A DNA stretch of 64,000 nucleotides from Agromyces terreus. Lineage in GTDB: Bacteria; Actinomycetota; Actinomycetes; Actinomycetales; Microbacteriaceae. A program made the position numbers and the translations under genes. A model generated the notes under the pieces. The model was not told where the DNA came from. It did no database searches and saw only the letters and a list, made by a program, of their open reading frames with translations. Location: the NCBI RefSeq assembly GCF_009749465.1, contig NZ_WBIS01000005.1, positions 1-64,000 on the forward strand, given 5' to 3'. Within the stretch, counting starts at the first letter, position 1. Each line of letters starts with the position of its first letter. Shown here piece by piece: positions 43,089 through 55,971 of the stretch.

Positions 43089-44126
43089 TCACCCGCGACG
43101 CGTCGCGTCCTGCACCTCTCCGACGAGTTCCTCGATGATGTCCTCGAGGAAGATCACGCCCGTCGTGGCGCCCTGCTCGTCGAACGCGCGGGCCACGTGC
43201 GTGCCGAGGCGCCGCATGGTCGCCAGCGCATCCTCGAGGTCGGTGCCGTCGAAGATCGACACGAGCCGGCGCACGCGCTTCGGCGGGATCGGGTGGTCGA
43301 ACTCGTCGACCCGCAGGTCGATCACATCCTTCAGGTGCACGTAGCCGTCGGGCTCGCCGTCGGCGCCGAGGATGACGTAGCGCGAGTAGCCGCGGCGGGC
43401 GACCGCCTGCTCCACGTCGGCCGGCGTCGCCGTCGGCGGCAGGCTGACGAGATCGGCCAACGGCACCGCGACATCCGTCACCCGCTTCGTCGTGAACTCG
43501 AACGCGGCGCTCAGCGTGCCGCTCGTGTCGTCGAGCACGCCCTCGGCACGAGAGCGGTCGACGATGGTCTGCACCTCCTCGAGCGTGTACGTCGAGTTCG
43601 CCTCGCTCTTCGGCTCGACCCGGAACAGGCGCAGCACGCCGTTCGCCATCGCGTTCAGCGCCACGATGACCGGGCGGAACACGCGCGCGATGAACACGAG
43701 CGGCGGGGCGAGCAGCAGCACGGCGCGATCCGGCAGCGAGAACGAGAGGTTCTTCGGCACCATCTCGCCGAAGACGACGTGCAGGTACGAGACGAGCACG
43801 AGCGTCACGATGAACGCGACCGTCGAGATGACGCCCTCGGGCCAGCCCGTCAGGTGCAGCGGCACCTCGAGCAGGTGGTGGATCGCGGGCTCGGACACGT
43901 TCAGGATCAGCAGCGAGCAGATCGTGATGCCGAGCTGGCTCATCGCGAGCATGAGCGTCGCGTGCTCCATGGCCCACAGGGCCGTCTTCGCGCTGCGGCT
44001 GCCCTGCTCGGCGAGCGGCTCGATCTGCGAGCGCCTGGCCGAGATGACGGCGAACTCCGCGCCGACGAAGAACGCGTTGCCGGCGAGCAGCACGACGAGC
44101 CAGACGAGTCCCATCCAGTCGTTCAT
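43089..44126 (-). CDS. CNNM/CorC-like membrane protein (DUF21 plus CBS pair), short form
   Basis: 345 aa. DUF21 membrane domain (about 1-190: AGNAFFVGAEFAVISARRSQ, three to four helices, HVVFGEMVPKNLSFSLP) followed by two CBS domains (about 205-335). The C-terminal CorC/HlyC domain of the family is missing; the protein ends shortly after the second CBS. Related proteins take part in magnesium or cobalt export. The start overlaps the stop of the longer paralogue (ATGA), so the two probably act together. Confidence 0.9.
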   Translation of the reverse strand: MNDWMGLVWLVVLLAGNAFFVGAEFAVISARRSQIEPLAEQGSRSAKTALWAMEHATLMLAMSQLGITICSLLILNVSEPAIHHLLEVPLHLTGWPEGVISTVAFIVTLVLVSYLHVVFGEMVPKNLSFSLPDRAVLLLAPPLVFIARVFRPVIVALNAMANGVLRLFRVEPKSEANSTYTLEEVQTIVDRSRAEGVLDDTSGTLSAAFEFTTKRVTDVAVPLADLVSLPPTATPADVEQAVARRGYSRYVILGADGEPDGYVHLKDVIDLRVDEFDHPIPPKRVRRLVSIFDGTDLEDALATMRRLGTHVARAFDEQGATTGVIFLEDIIEELVGEVQDATRRG

Positions 44127-45451
44127 CGGGTCGCCCCCTCGTCGTCGGCTTCGACCGGCACGGGGTCGGGAAGGTAGCGGATGCGGTCGATGCGACGCCC
44201 GTCGAGACGCTGCACGACGAGCGTGCCGCCCTCGATCGCGACCTCGTCGCCGACGACCGGGAGCCGGCCCAGCTCGGAGATGACGTAGCCCGCGACGGTC
44301 TCGTAGTCGCCGTTCTCGGGAACGCGGATGCCGGTGCGGTCGACCAGCTCGTCGGGTCGGAGGATGCCCGGGAACGCGACCGAGTCCTCGCGGCGCACGA
44401 TGCCCGCACGCGTGCGGTCGTGCTCGTCGGCGACCTCGCCCACGAGCTCCTCGACGAGGTCTTCGAGGGTCGCGACGCCGGCGGTTCCGCCGTACTCGTC
44501 GACCACGACCGCCATCTGGAAGCCCCGCCCGCGGAGCTCGCCGAGCAGCACGTCGAGGGTCATCGTCTCGGGCACGCGCAGCGCCTCGGACTGGAGGGCG
44601 GACGCCGGGACGTCGGCCCGCCGCTCCCGAGGCACCGCGACGGCCTGCTTGACGTGCACGAGCCCCACGACGTCGTCGAGGTTCTCGTCGAACACCGGGA
44701 ACCGCGAGAAGCCCGTCTGCCGAGCGAGCTCGAGCACGGTCTCGGCGGAGTCCTGCCGGTGCACGGCCGACACCGCGGGTCGGGGCGTCATCACGTCGGA
44801 TGCGTCGTGGTCGGCGAAGCGGAGGGTGCGGCCGAGCAGCGTGGCGGTGTCCTGCTCGAGCAGGCCCGCGCTCGCGGAGCGCCGCACGAGGGAGCTGAGC
44901 TCCTCGGCGGAGCGGGCGCCCGAGAGCTCCTCCTTCGGCTCGATGCCGACGGCCCGGAGCAGGGCGTTCGCGCTGCCGTTGAGCAGCGCGATCGCCGGGC
45001 GGAACACCCACGTGAACGCCGCCTGGAACGGCATGACGACCTTGGCGGTCTGCAGCGGCAGCGCGAGCGCGAAGTTCTTCGGCACGAGCTCGCCGATGAC
45101 CATCGACAGGAGCGTGGCGAGCACGATCGCGGTGACCGCGCCGACCGGTTGGATCAGGCCCTCGGGCAGGCCGACCGCGGTGAGCGGTGCGGTCAGGAGC
45201 GAGGTGATTGCCGGCTCCATGGTGTATCCGGTGAGCAGGGTCGTCAGCGTGATGCCGAGCTGCGCGCTCGAGAGATGCGTCGAGGTGATCTTGAGGGCCT
45301 CGATGGTGAGCGAGAGGCGGGTCTCGCCCCGCGCCCGACGCGCCTCGACGTCGGCGCGATCGAGGTTGACGAGCGCGAACTCGCTCGCAACGAACAAGCC
45401 CGTGCCGACCGTGAGGAGCAGTCCGATGCCGAGGAGTACCCACTCAGACAT
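44123..45451 (-). CDS. CNNM/CorC-like membrane protein, full length
   Basis: 442 aa. DUF21 (about 1-190, LLTVGTGLFVASEFALVNLD, MVIGELVPKNFALALP), CBS pair (about 205-335, with DEYGGTAGVATLEDLVEELVG) and a C-terminal CorC/HlyC transporter-associated domain (about 350-430). The ATG at 45449-45451 follows GGGGAGG by 5 nt and is preferred over a GTG two codons earlier. It is a tandem paralogue of the next gene; probably a divalent-cation exporter or regulator. Confidence 0.92.
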   Translation of the reverse strand: MSEWVLLGIGLLLTVGTGLFVASEFALVNLDRADVEARRARGETRLSLTIEALKITSTHLSSAQLGITLTTLLTGYTMEPAITSLLTAPLTAVGLPEGLIQPVGAVTAIVLATLLSMVIGELVPKNFALALPLQTAKVVMPFQAAFTWVFRPAIALLNGSANALLRAVGIEPKEELSGARSAEELSSLVRRSASAGLLEQDTATLLGRTLRFADHDASDVMTPRPAVSAVHRQDSAETVLELARQTGFSRFPVFDENLDDVVGLVHVKQAVAVPRERRADVPASALQSEALRVPETMTLDVLLGELRGRGFQMAVVVDEYGGTAGVATLEDLVEELVGEVADEHDRTRAGIVRREDSVAFPGILRPDELVDRTGIRVPENGDYETVAGYVISELGRLPVVGDEVAIEGGTLVVQRLDGRRIDRIRYLPDPVPVEADDEGATR

Positions 45452-45563
45452 CCGCACCTCCCCGGTCGATCACGGGCGAGGGTCTGTGGCCGGGATTGGC
45501 AGAGGGAGGATCATCCATTGTGCGCGCAAGTATACCGGCGCGCCGCTGCGCGAGAACCGGGAA

Positions 45564-47003
45564 TCACCAGCTGACGGGCAGCGCCTTGCCCTCCTCGTAT
45601 CCGGCGGCCGACTGGATGCCGACCCGCGCGCGCTCGCGGAACTCCTCGAGCGAGCGAGCGCCCGCGTACGTGAACGAGCTGCGGACCCCGGAGGTGATCA
45701 TGTCGAGGAGGTCCTCGAGCGAGGGCCGAAGGGGGTCGAGGTAGATCTTCGACGACGAGATGCCCTCGGCGAAGAGCTCCTTCCTGGCCAGCTCGTACGG
45801 CGACAGGCGCTCGAACCGCTCGCGCACCGCCTTCGTCGACGCCATGCCCCAGCTCTCCTTGTAGAGGCGCCCGCCGGCGTCGCGCGCGAGTCCGCCGGGA
45901 GCCTCGACGGTGCCCGCGAACCAGGAGCCGATCATGACGGATGCCGCGCCCGCGGCCAGTGCGAGCGCCACGTCGCGCGGGTACCGCACGCCGCCGTCGG
46001 CCCAGACGCTGGCGCCGAGCTCACGGGCCGCCTCGGCCGTCTCGAGCACCGCGGAGAACTGCGGGCGCCCCACCGCCGTCATCATGCGCGTCGTGCACAT
46101 CGCGCCCGGCCCCACGCCGACCTTCAGCACGTCGGCGCCGGCCTCCACGAGGTCGGCGACGGCGTCGGCCGTGACGATGTTGCCCGCGACGATGGGCACG
46201 CCGAGGTCGAGGTCGCGCACGATTGACACCGCACGGAGCATGCCCTCCTGGTGGCCGTGGGCGGTGTCGATGACGAGCATGTCGACGCCCGCGTCGACGA
46301 GCGCACGCGCCTTCGCGGCGACGTCGCCGTTGATGCCGACCGCCGCGGCGACCCGGAGTCGGCCCGCGGCATCGACGTTCGGACGGTAGACGGTGCCGCG
46401 GAGCGCCCCCCGGCGGCTGAGCGTGCCGACCACGCGGCCGTGCTCGAGCACCGGCGCGAACTCGAGCCCCGCCTCGACCATGAGATCGAACGCGCCGCGC
46501 GGGGTGTCGACGTCGTCGGCGTCGATCGACGCGACGCCGCCGTGCACGAGATCGCCGAGGCGGGCGTCGGCGAGCGCCGTGGCGAGGCGGTCGGCCGCGA
46601 TGCAGCCGACGAACCCGCCGTTCGCGTCCTGCAGCACGACGCCGTGGCCGGCGACCGGCGGCAGCACGGCAAGCGCGTCGGCGGCCGTGTCGTCGGGCGA
46701 GAAGAGATGCGGGGTGTCGAAGCGGGGCGACTGCGCCTTCGTCCACCGGATCGATTCCGCGAGGTCCTGGAGGTGCAGGTCCTGCGGCAGGACGCCGAGG
46801 CCGCCGCGCCTCGCGAGCGTCGTCGCGAGCCGCGGACCGGTGATCGAGTTCATGTTCGCGGAGACGATCGGGATCGACGCACCCGACCCGTCGTCGGGCG
46901 CGAGCGACACGTCGAGACGACTGGTGACCCCCGACCTGCTCGGCACGAGGAAGACGTCGGAGTAGGTGAGATCGTGAGTGGGTTCGGTGCGGTAGAACTC
47001 CAT
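45564..47003 (-). CDS. guaB1: GuaB1 family IMP dehydrogenase-related protein (probable GMP reductase)
   Basis: 479 aa. A TIM barrel interrupted by a CBS pair. Catalytic Cys in GVGPGAMCTTRMMTAVG, DTAHGHQEGM substrate strand and VWADGGVRYPRDVALALAAG. The GuaB1 branch was shown in mycobacteria to reduce GMP to IMP, so this is probably purine recycling rather than the guaB2 IMP dehydrogenase. The ATG at 47001-47003 lies 7 nt after TAGCGT. It is divergent from kgd. Confidence 0.92.
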   Translation of the reverse strand: MEFYRTEPTHDLTYSDVFLVPSRSGVTSRLDVSLAPDDGSGASIPIVSANMNSITGPRLATTLARRGGLGVLPQDLHLQDLAESIRWTKAQSPRFDTPHLFSPDDTAADALAVLPPVAGHGVVLQDANGGFVGCIAADRLATALADARLGDLVHGGVASIDADDVDTPRGAFDLMVEAGLEFAPVLEHGRVVGTLSRRGALRGTVYRPNVDAAGRLRVAAAVGINGDVAAKARALVDAGVDMLVIDTAHGHQEGMLRAVSIVRDLDLGVPIVAGNIVTADAVADLVEAGADVLKVGVGPGAMCTTRMMTAVGRPQFSAVLETAEAARELGASVWADGGVRYPRDVALALAAGAASVMIGSWFAGTVEAPGGLARDAGGRLYKESWGMASTKAVRERFERLSPYELARKELFAEGISSSKIYLDPLRPSLEDLLDMITSGVRSSFTYAGARSLEEFRERARVGIQSAAGYEEGKALPVSW

Positions 47004-47010
47004 GGGGATC

Positions 47011-47016
47011 ACGCTA
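47011..47016 (-). promoter_or_regulatory. -10 element of guaB1
   Basis: TAGCGT on the minus strand, 7 nt before the ATG. Confidence 0.4.
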
Positions 47017-47150
47017 CCCCGGCACACTGTGGGCAAGCGCTCGGGGAAGGGGTTTAGGCTTGTACAGGCGACCGGGAACCACCGAGTGCGCGAAGAGCGC
47101 GATCGCCGAGGAATCCATCCAGTATCAACGGAGAGAGTGGGCGATCGGCT

Positions 47151-50966
<3,816 letters not shown>

Positions 50967-50985
50967 CGCAACCCGAGACGGACGC

Positions 50986-51026
50986 GAAGAGAGCGGATGC
51001 CACGCGGCATCCGCTCTCTTCATTTT
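50986..51026 (+). terminator. Intrinsic terminator of kgd
   Basis: A perfect 16-bp stem (GAAGAGAGCGGATGCC and reverse complement, loop ACGC) is followed by ATTTTCT. One of the few hairpins here with a T-run. Confidence 0.88.
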
Positions 51027-51053
51027 CTGCCCCTCGCTCGCCCCTTCGACCGC

Positions 51054-51110
51054 GAATCGGCGCCCGAGTGCGGATTCGGCGGGGCCGATCGTGCACTCGG
51101 GCGCCGATTC
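51054..51110. repeat. Perfect 18-bp inverted repeat between kgd and the MMPL gene
   Basis: GAATCGGCGCCCGAGTGC (51054-51071) and its exact reverse complement (51093-51110) with an inner GATTCGGC/GGCCGATC pairing. It lies after the kgd terminator in the convergent gap. It could end the MMPL transcript or be a mobile palindrome. Confidence 0.75.
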
Positions 51111-51135
51111 CGCACTCAGGCGGGGGCGGGCTCGT

Positions 51136-53412
51136 TCAGGCGCGGTGCTCGGGCGCGTGATGGGGGTCGGCGGTCACCGCGTCGGCGTCGAGCTCGGCGG
51201 CGACCTCCGAGGGCGAGGGCTCCTCGCGACCGTCGCGCCACAGCTTCGACGGCCACCAGATGGCCCGACCGAGGTCGTACGAGAGCGCCGGCACGAGCAG
51301 CGAGCGCACGAGGAAGGTGTCGAGCAGCACGCCGAACGCCACGATGAACGCGAGCTGGGCGAGGAACAGGATCGGGAGCACCCCCAGGGCGGCGAACGTC
51401 GCCGCGAGCACGAGCCCCGCCGAGGTGATGACCCCGCCAGTGACCACGAGACCCCGCAGCACGCCCTGCCGGGTGCCGTGCTTCCGGCTCTCCTCGCGCA
51501 CCCGCGTCATGAGGAAGATGTTGTAGTCCACGCCGAGCGCGACGAGGAAGACGAATCCGAACAACGGCACCACTGGGTCGGCCCCCGCGAAGTCGAACAC
51601 CTCGTCGAACACGATCGCCGAGACGCCGAGCGCGGCGCCGAACGACAGCACGACGGTGGCGATGAGCAGGAGCGGGGCGACGATCGCCCGCAGCAGCAGC
51701 ATCAGGATCAGCAGGATCACGCCGAGCACGAGCGGGATGATGAGGTTGCGGTCGTGGATCGAGGCGACCTTCGTGTCGAGCGCGACCGCCGTGACGCCGC
51801 CCACGAGCACCGGCTGGTCGGCGGGCACGTCGGCGAGCCCTTCACGCAGGTCGAGGATCACCGCCTCCGCCTCGTCGGAATCGCTCGCCGCGTCGAGCGT
51901 CGCGTCGAGTTCGACGAGCCCGTCGACGACGGTCGGCTCGCCGGCCGGCGTCCCGGGCGGGCCGAGCGGCTGGATGCCCTCGTCGGTGACCGGGAGCGAG
52001 CCGCTCGGCGAATCCTCCGAGACGACCGAGAGCGCGTCGACCCCGTCGGTGGCGAGCACGATCTCGGCGACCGCGTCGAGGTCCTCCTCCGCGGCGATGA
52101 TGACCGCCGGCGTGCCGGAGCCCCCGGGGAAGTGCTCGCTGAGCAGCGCCTGACCGTCGCGCGCCTGCGACTGCCCGAGCACGAACTCGCTCGACGGCAC
52201 CCCGTCGGCCTCAAGCTGCGTGACGCCGAGCGCCATGACGGCCAGGAGCAGCGTCGACACGATCCACGTGACGCGGGGCCGGCGGGCGACGAGGCGCGCG
52301 ACCTTCGGCCAGATGCCGCGTCGGGTCACCACGTCATCGGCCTCGACGTGCGCGGCGACCTTCGGGCGCACCGGCCAGAACGCGGCGCGGCCGGCCCAGA
52401 ACATCAGCGCGGGAAGCAGCGTCAGCGACGTCAGCAGGGCGAACACGATGCCGATCGCCGACACGGGCCCGAGAAGCTTGTTCGAGCCGAGGTCGCTGGC
52501 GAGCAGCATGAGGAGTCCGGCGATGACGGTGCCGCCAGACGCCAGGATCGGCTCCCACGATCCGCGCAGCGCCGACCACGTGGCATCCCACTTGCTCTCC
52601 TCCGTGTGCAGGGCCTCGCGGTACCTCGCGATGTACAGCAGCGAGTAGTCGGTCGCGGCGCCGATGACGAGGATGAAGAGGATGCCCTGCGTCTGGCCGT
52701 TGAGCACGAGCACGTCGGCCTGCGCGAGCGACACCACGACGAGCACCGACGCGCAGAGCGCCGTGAGGCTCGTGCCGAGCACGATGAAGGGCAGCAGGGG
52801 CGAGCGGTACACGATCACGAGGATGAGGAACACCGCGCCGAAGGCGACGAGCAGGAGCAGCCCGTCGATGCCCGCGAACGCATCGGAGAGATCCGCGGTG
52901 AAGCCCGCGGGGCCGGTGACCGCGCCCTCGAGACCGTCGACCGAGGTCTCTGCGACCACGTCTCGAAGCTCGCCCACGACGTCCTTCACCTCGGCGCTCG
53001 AGTCGATCTGCACGAACACCTCGGCGGCGGCGCCGTCCTCGGATTCGACGGCGGGCGACACCCCGTCGGCGAGCACGCCGTCGAGGTCGGCGAACGCCTC
53101 GGCATCGTCGGCGATCGCCGAGACATCCGCATCGGTCAGCCCGGCGTCCCTCGCGTACACGACGATGGCCGGGATCGACTCGTCGCCGCGGAAGCCCGCC
53201 TGGAGCTCCTGCACCTCGGCGGACTCAGAGGAGGCCGGCAGGAACTGGGCCTGGTCGTTCTCGACGACGTCGCTCAGCGTGCCGAACGAAGCCCCGCCGG
53301 CGCCGAATGCGCCGAACCACACGAGGATCAGCACGGCCGGGATCAGCACCCGCAGCCAGGTCGGCACGGAGCGGCGGCGAGCAGGACGGGTGGAGGAGGC
53401 GTCGGTGTTCAT
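51136..53412 (-). CDS. MMPL-family (RND-type) membrane transporter
   Basis: 758 aa. Two repeated halves, each with one helix, a large extracytoplasmic loop (about 40-190 and 400-530) and five helices. Conserved blocks include LVIGAATDYSLLYIARYREA and FLVALGVDYNIFLMTRVREE, the proton-relay segments of MmpL proteins. The family exports lipids or hydrophobic compounds; small soil actinobacteria often use them for drug or fatty-acid efflux. The ATG at 53410-53412 lies 7 nt after TAACGT. Substrate unknown. Confidence 0.92.
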   Translation of the reverse strand: MNTDASSTRPARRRSVPTWLRVLIPAVLILVWFGAFGAGGASFGTLSDVVENDQAQFLPASSESAEVQELQAGFRGDESIPAIVVYARDAGLTDADVSAIADDAEAFADLDGVLADGVSPAVESEDGAAAEVFVQIDSSAEVKDVVGELRDVVAETSVDGLEGAVTGPAGFTADLSDAFAGIDGLLLLVAFGAVFLILVIVYRSPLLPFIVLGTSLTALCASVLVVVSLAQADVLVLNGQTQGILFILVIGAATDYSLLYIARYREALHTEESKWDATWSALRGSWEPILASGGTVIAGLLMLLASDLGSNKLLGPVSAIGIVFALLTSLTLLPALMFWAGRAAFWPVRPKVAAHVEADDVVTRRGIWPKVARLVARRPRVTWIVSTLLLAVMALGVTQLEADGVPSSEFVLGQSQARDGQALLSEHFPGGSGTPAVIIAAEEDLDAVAEIVLATDGVDALSVVSEDSPSGSLPVTDEGIQPLGPPGTPAGEPTVVDGLVELDATLDAASDSDEAEAVILDLREGLADVPADQPVLVGGVTAVALDTKVASIHDRNLIIPLVLGVILLILMLLLRAIVAPLLLIATVVLSFGAALGVSAIVFDEVFDFAGADPVVPLFGFVFLVALGVDYNIFLMTRVREESRKHGTRQGVLRGLVVTGGVITSAGLVLAATFAALGVLPILFLAQLAFIVAFGVLLDTFLVRSLLVPALSYDLGRAIWWPSKLWRDGREEPSPSEVAAELDADAVTADPHHAPEHRA

Positions 53413-53419
53413 CGGTTCG

Positions 53420-53425
53420 ACGTTA
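53420..53425 (-). promoter_or_regulatory. -10 element of the MMPL gene
   Basis: TAACGT on the minus strand, 7 nt before the ATG; leaderless type. Confidence 0.4.
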
Positions 53426-53511
53426 CGCTCGCCCCGCCGCCGCGGGCGTCCGTCGAACGGTTGAACCTGCCGTCAGGCCGTCATGCCGTCAGACGCTCAG
53501 TCGATCGCGGC

Positions 53512-53769
53512 TCAATCGATCGTGGTCGTGTGCCCGGCCTGGACGGTGCGGATCTGCGTCAGCACCAGGAGGCGCAGCTGCTCGGGCGCGGTCTCCTTGC
53601 AGGCGCGCTGCATGACCTCGGTGATCGCGACGCCGACCCGCACCTCGTTGCGGCAGTCGGCGCAGTTCTCGACGTGCGCACGGATGTCTGCGGCATCCGC
53701 ACTGGCCAGTTCGTGGTGGAGGTACTCCTCGAGCTCGGCTCGGGCCTTCTCGCAGCCGCAGTCGTTCAT
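53512..53769 (-). CDS. rsrA: Zinc-binding redox anti-sigma factor
   Basis: 85 aa. ZAS motif H32-x3-C36-x2-C39 (HVENCADC) plus Cys4/Cys6 near the N-terminus that can supply the fourth zinc ligand. In Streptomyces RsrA and mycobacterial RshA these Cys form a disulfide on oxidation and release SigR/SigH. The start overlaps the sigma-factor stop (ATGA), which fixes both as a coupled pair. Confidence 0.93.
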   Translation of the reverse strand: MNDCGCEKARAELEEYLHHELASADAADIRAHVENCADCRNEVRVGVAITEVMQRACKETAPEQLRLLVLTQIRTVQAGHTTTID

Positions 53770-54410
53770 TTGGGGCTCCTCGGCAGTTTCTGCCTCTTGG
53801 GGGTGGATGCCGTCCCGGCGGCCGCGATGCCCTGCTCGCGCGCGTAGTCGGCGAGGGACTCGCGGAGGAGCCGTCTGCCACGGTGCAGTCGGCTCATCAC
53901 GGTCCCGATGGGGGTGTTCATCATGTCGGCGATCTCCTGGTAGGAGAAGCCCTCGACGTCGGCGAAGTAGACCGCGAGACGGAAGTCCTCGGGGAGCGCC
54001 TGCAGGGCGTCCTTCACGGCGCTGTCGGGCAGGTGGTCGATCGCCTCGGCCTCGGCCGAGCGGCTCGCCCGCGCGGTGGTCGACTCGGCACCGCCGAGCT
54101 GCCAGTCCTCGAGTTCGTCGATCGTGCCCTGGTACGGCTCGCGCTGCTTCTTGCGGTACGTGTTGATGAAGGTGTTCGTCAGGATGCGGTACAGCCACGC
54201 CTTGAGGTTGGTGCCCTGCGTGAACTGGCCGAACGCCGCGTACGCCTTCGCGAACGTCTCCTGCACGAGGTCCTGCGCATCGGCGGGGTTCTTCGTCATG
54301 CGCAGCGCCGCCGCGTACAGCTGATCGAGGAACGGCAGCGCCTGTTCCTCGAACATCTGCGCCTGCGTGCGCTCGGCATCGGGTGCAGCGGCGATCTCAT
54401 CGGCAGTCAT
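53766..54410 (-). CDS. sigR: ECF sigma factor for thiol-oxidative stress (SigR/SigH)
   Basis: 214 aa. Region 2 [20 protein letters not shown] and [20 protein letters not shown]; region 4 [20 protein letters not shown] then [20 protein letters not shown]. The long, acidic inter-region loop with [15 protein letters not shown] is the SigR/SigH hallmark. The ATG at 54408-54410 is preferred; TAGGAT lies 8 nt upstream. The same frame continues to 54560 with a basic stretch, recalling the longer, unstable SigR isoform of Streptomyces. Regulon: thioredoxin and related genes elsewhere. Confidence 0.93.
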   Translation of the reverse strand: MTADEIAAAPDAERTQAQMFEEQALPFLDQLYAAALRMTKNPADAQDLVQETFAKAYAAFGQFTQGTNLKAWLYRILTNTFINTYRKKQREPYQGTIDELEDWQLGGAESTTARASRSAEAEAIDHLPDSAVKDALQALPEDFRLAVYFADVEGFSYQEIADMMNTPIGTVMSRLHRGRRLLRESLADYAREQGIAAAGTASTPKRQKLPRSPK

Positions 54411-54600
54411 CAGGGGCCATCCTAGGCCGTCGGCCTCCGCGCCCGCCGGGCGTCGTCGACGCGCCGCGAAGCCGCCCGCACTCGTGCCCTTCGACGGGAC
54501 CGCTCCCGTGGTCGCGGGGGCGAACCCGTGGGGACGCAACTCGGTGACCGGCACGCGCATCGACTCCTTCCGCGTTCTCGAACGCTACTGTTGGTAACCG

Positions 54601-55971
54601 ATGCAGATCTCGAAGTATTCCGCGCCCGAGTTCGACCCGTACGGCGACAATCGCCAGACGGAGCCCGACGCCGGCTGGCGCGCGCCCGTGGCCGAGGGCC
54701 CGATCGATTCGGTGCTGGCCGTGCCGGGTTCCAAGTCGCTGACGAACCGCGAACTCGTGCTCGCGGCGCTCGCCGACGGCCCGTCCACGCTGCATGCGCC
54801 GCTGTGGTCGCGCGACAGCGAGCTGATGATCGACGCGCTGCGGGCGCTCGGCACGCGATTCGAGCGGATGCCCGGACAGGGCGGATTCGGCGACGACCTC
54901 CGGGTGCTCCCGGCCGACGAGCTGCTCGGCTCCACGACCATCGACTGCGGGCTCGCCGGCACGGTCATGCGCTTCGTCCCACCGGTCGCGGCGCTCGCGC
55001 TCGGCCCCACCACGTTCGACGGAGACGAGGCCGCCCGCCGTCGCCCCATGGGCGGGTCGATCGAGGGCCTGCGGGCCCTCGGCGTCGACCTCGACGACAA
55101 CCGGCGTGGCGCCCTCCCGTTCACCGTGCACGGCACCGGCCGCATCGAGGGCGGGCTCGTCGAGCTCGATGCCTCGGCGTCCAGCCAGTTCGTCTCGGGC
55201 CTCCTGCTCTCGGCCGCGCGCTTCGAGCGGGGCATCGACCTGCGCCACACCGGGGAGCGCCTGCCGAGCCTGCCGCACATCGAGATGACCGTCGAGACGC
55301 TGCGCCGGCGCGGCATCGAGGTCTCCTCGCCCGAGGTCGGCCGCTGGGTCGTCGCCCCCGGCCCGATCCGGGCGATCGACGTCCACGTCGAGCCCGACCT
55401 CTCGAACGCGGCGCCCTTCCTCGTGGCGGCCGTGGTCGCCGGCGGCCGGGTCACCATCACCGGATGGCCCGAGCGCACGACGCAGGTCGGGGCCCAGCTC
55501 GAACACCTCCTCCCCCGGTTCGGCGCGCGCGTCGAACGCGTCGAGGACCGGCTCACCGTGCACGCCCCCGACCCCGGCGCAGACGGCGGCCGAGGCATCC
55601 GCGGCGCCGACCTCGATCTCTCCGAGGCGGGCGAGCTCGTGCCCAACCTCGTCGCGCTCGCGGCATTCGCCGACGGGCCGAGCACGTTCACGGGCATCGG
55701 CCACATCCGCCACCACGAGACCGACCGGCTCGCCGCGCTCGTCGCCGAGCTCACCGGACTCGGCGGCGACGTGCGCGAACTCGAGGACGGCCTGCAGATC
55801 ACCCCGGCCCCGCTGCACGGCGGCGGGTGGCGGGCCTACGCCGACCACCGCATGGCCACCACGGGCGCGATCGTCGGCCTCGCCGTCGACGGGGTCGTCG
55901 TCGACGACATCGCCTGCACGGGCAAGACGCTGCCGCAGTTCACCGCCCTCTGGGAGCAGATGCTCGCATGA
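54601..55971 (+). CDS. aroA: 3-phosphoshikimate 1-carboxyvinyltransferase (EPSP synthase)
   Basis: 456 aa. Shikimate-pathway enzyme joining PEP and shikimate-3-phosphate. PEP/S3P-binding LAVPGSKSLTNRELVLAAL (about 39-57), DCGLAGTVMRFVPPVAAL, SSQFVSGLLLSAARF and the late DHRMATTGAIVGLAV. The ATG at 54601 follows TACTGT (-10) by 9 nt. It overlaps rsgA (ATGA). The position next to sigR and rsgA matches mycobacteria. Confidence 0.96.
   Translation: MQISKYSAPEFDPYGDNRQTEPDAGWRAPVAEGPIDSVLAVPGSKSLTNRELVLAALADGPSTLHAPLWSRDSELMIDALRALGTRFERMPGQGGFGDDLRVLPADELLGSTTIDCGLAGTVMRFVPPVAALALGPTTFDGDEAARRRPMGGSIEGLRALGVDLDDNRRGALPFTVHGTGRIEGGLVELDASASSQFVSGLLLSAARFERGIDLRHTGERLPSLPHIEMTVETLRRRGIEVSSPEVGRWVVAPGPIRAIDVHVEPDLSNAAPFLVAAVVAGGRVTITGWPERTTQVGAQLEHLLPRFGARVERVEDRLTVHAPDPGADGGRGIRGADLDLSEAGELVPNLVALAAFADGPSTFTGIGHIRHHETDRLAALVAELTGLGGDVRELEDGLQITPAPLHGGGWRAYADHRMATTGAIVGLAVDGVVVDDIACTGKTLPQFTALWEQMLA

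Noticed and set aside
54411-54600. SigR-type autoregulatory promoter (GGGAAY-N16-GTT) before sigR
   Set aside because: The only GGAA and GTT words on the minus strand are about 25 bp apart, too far for the consensus.
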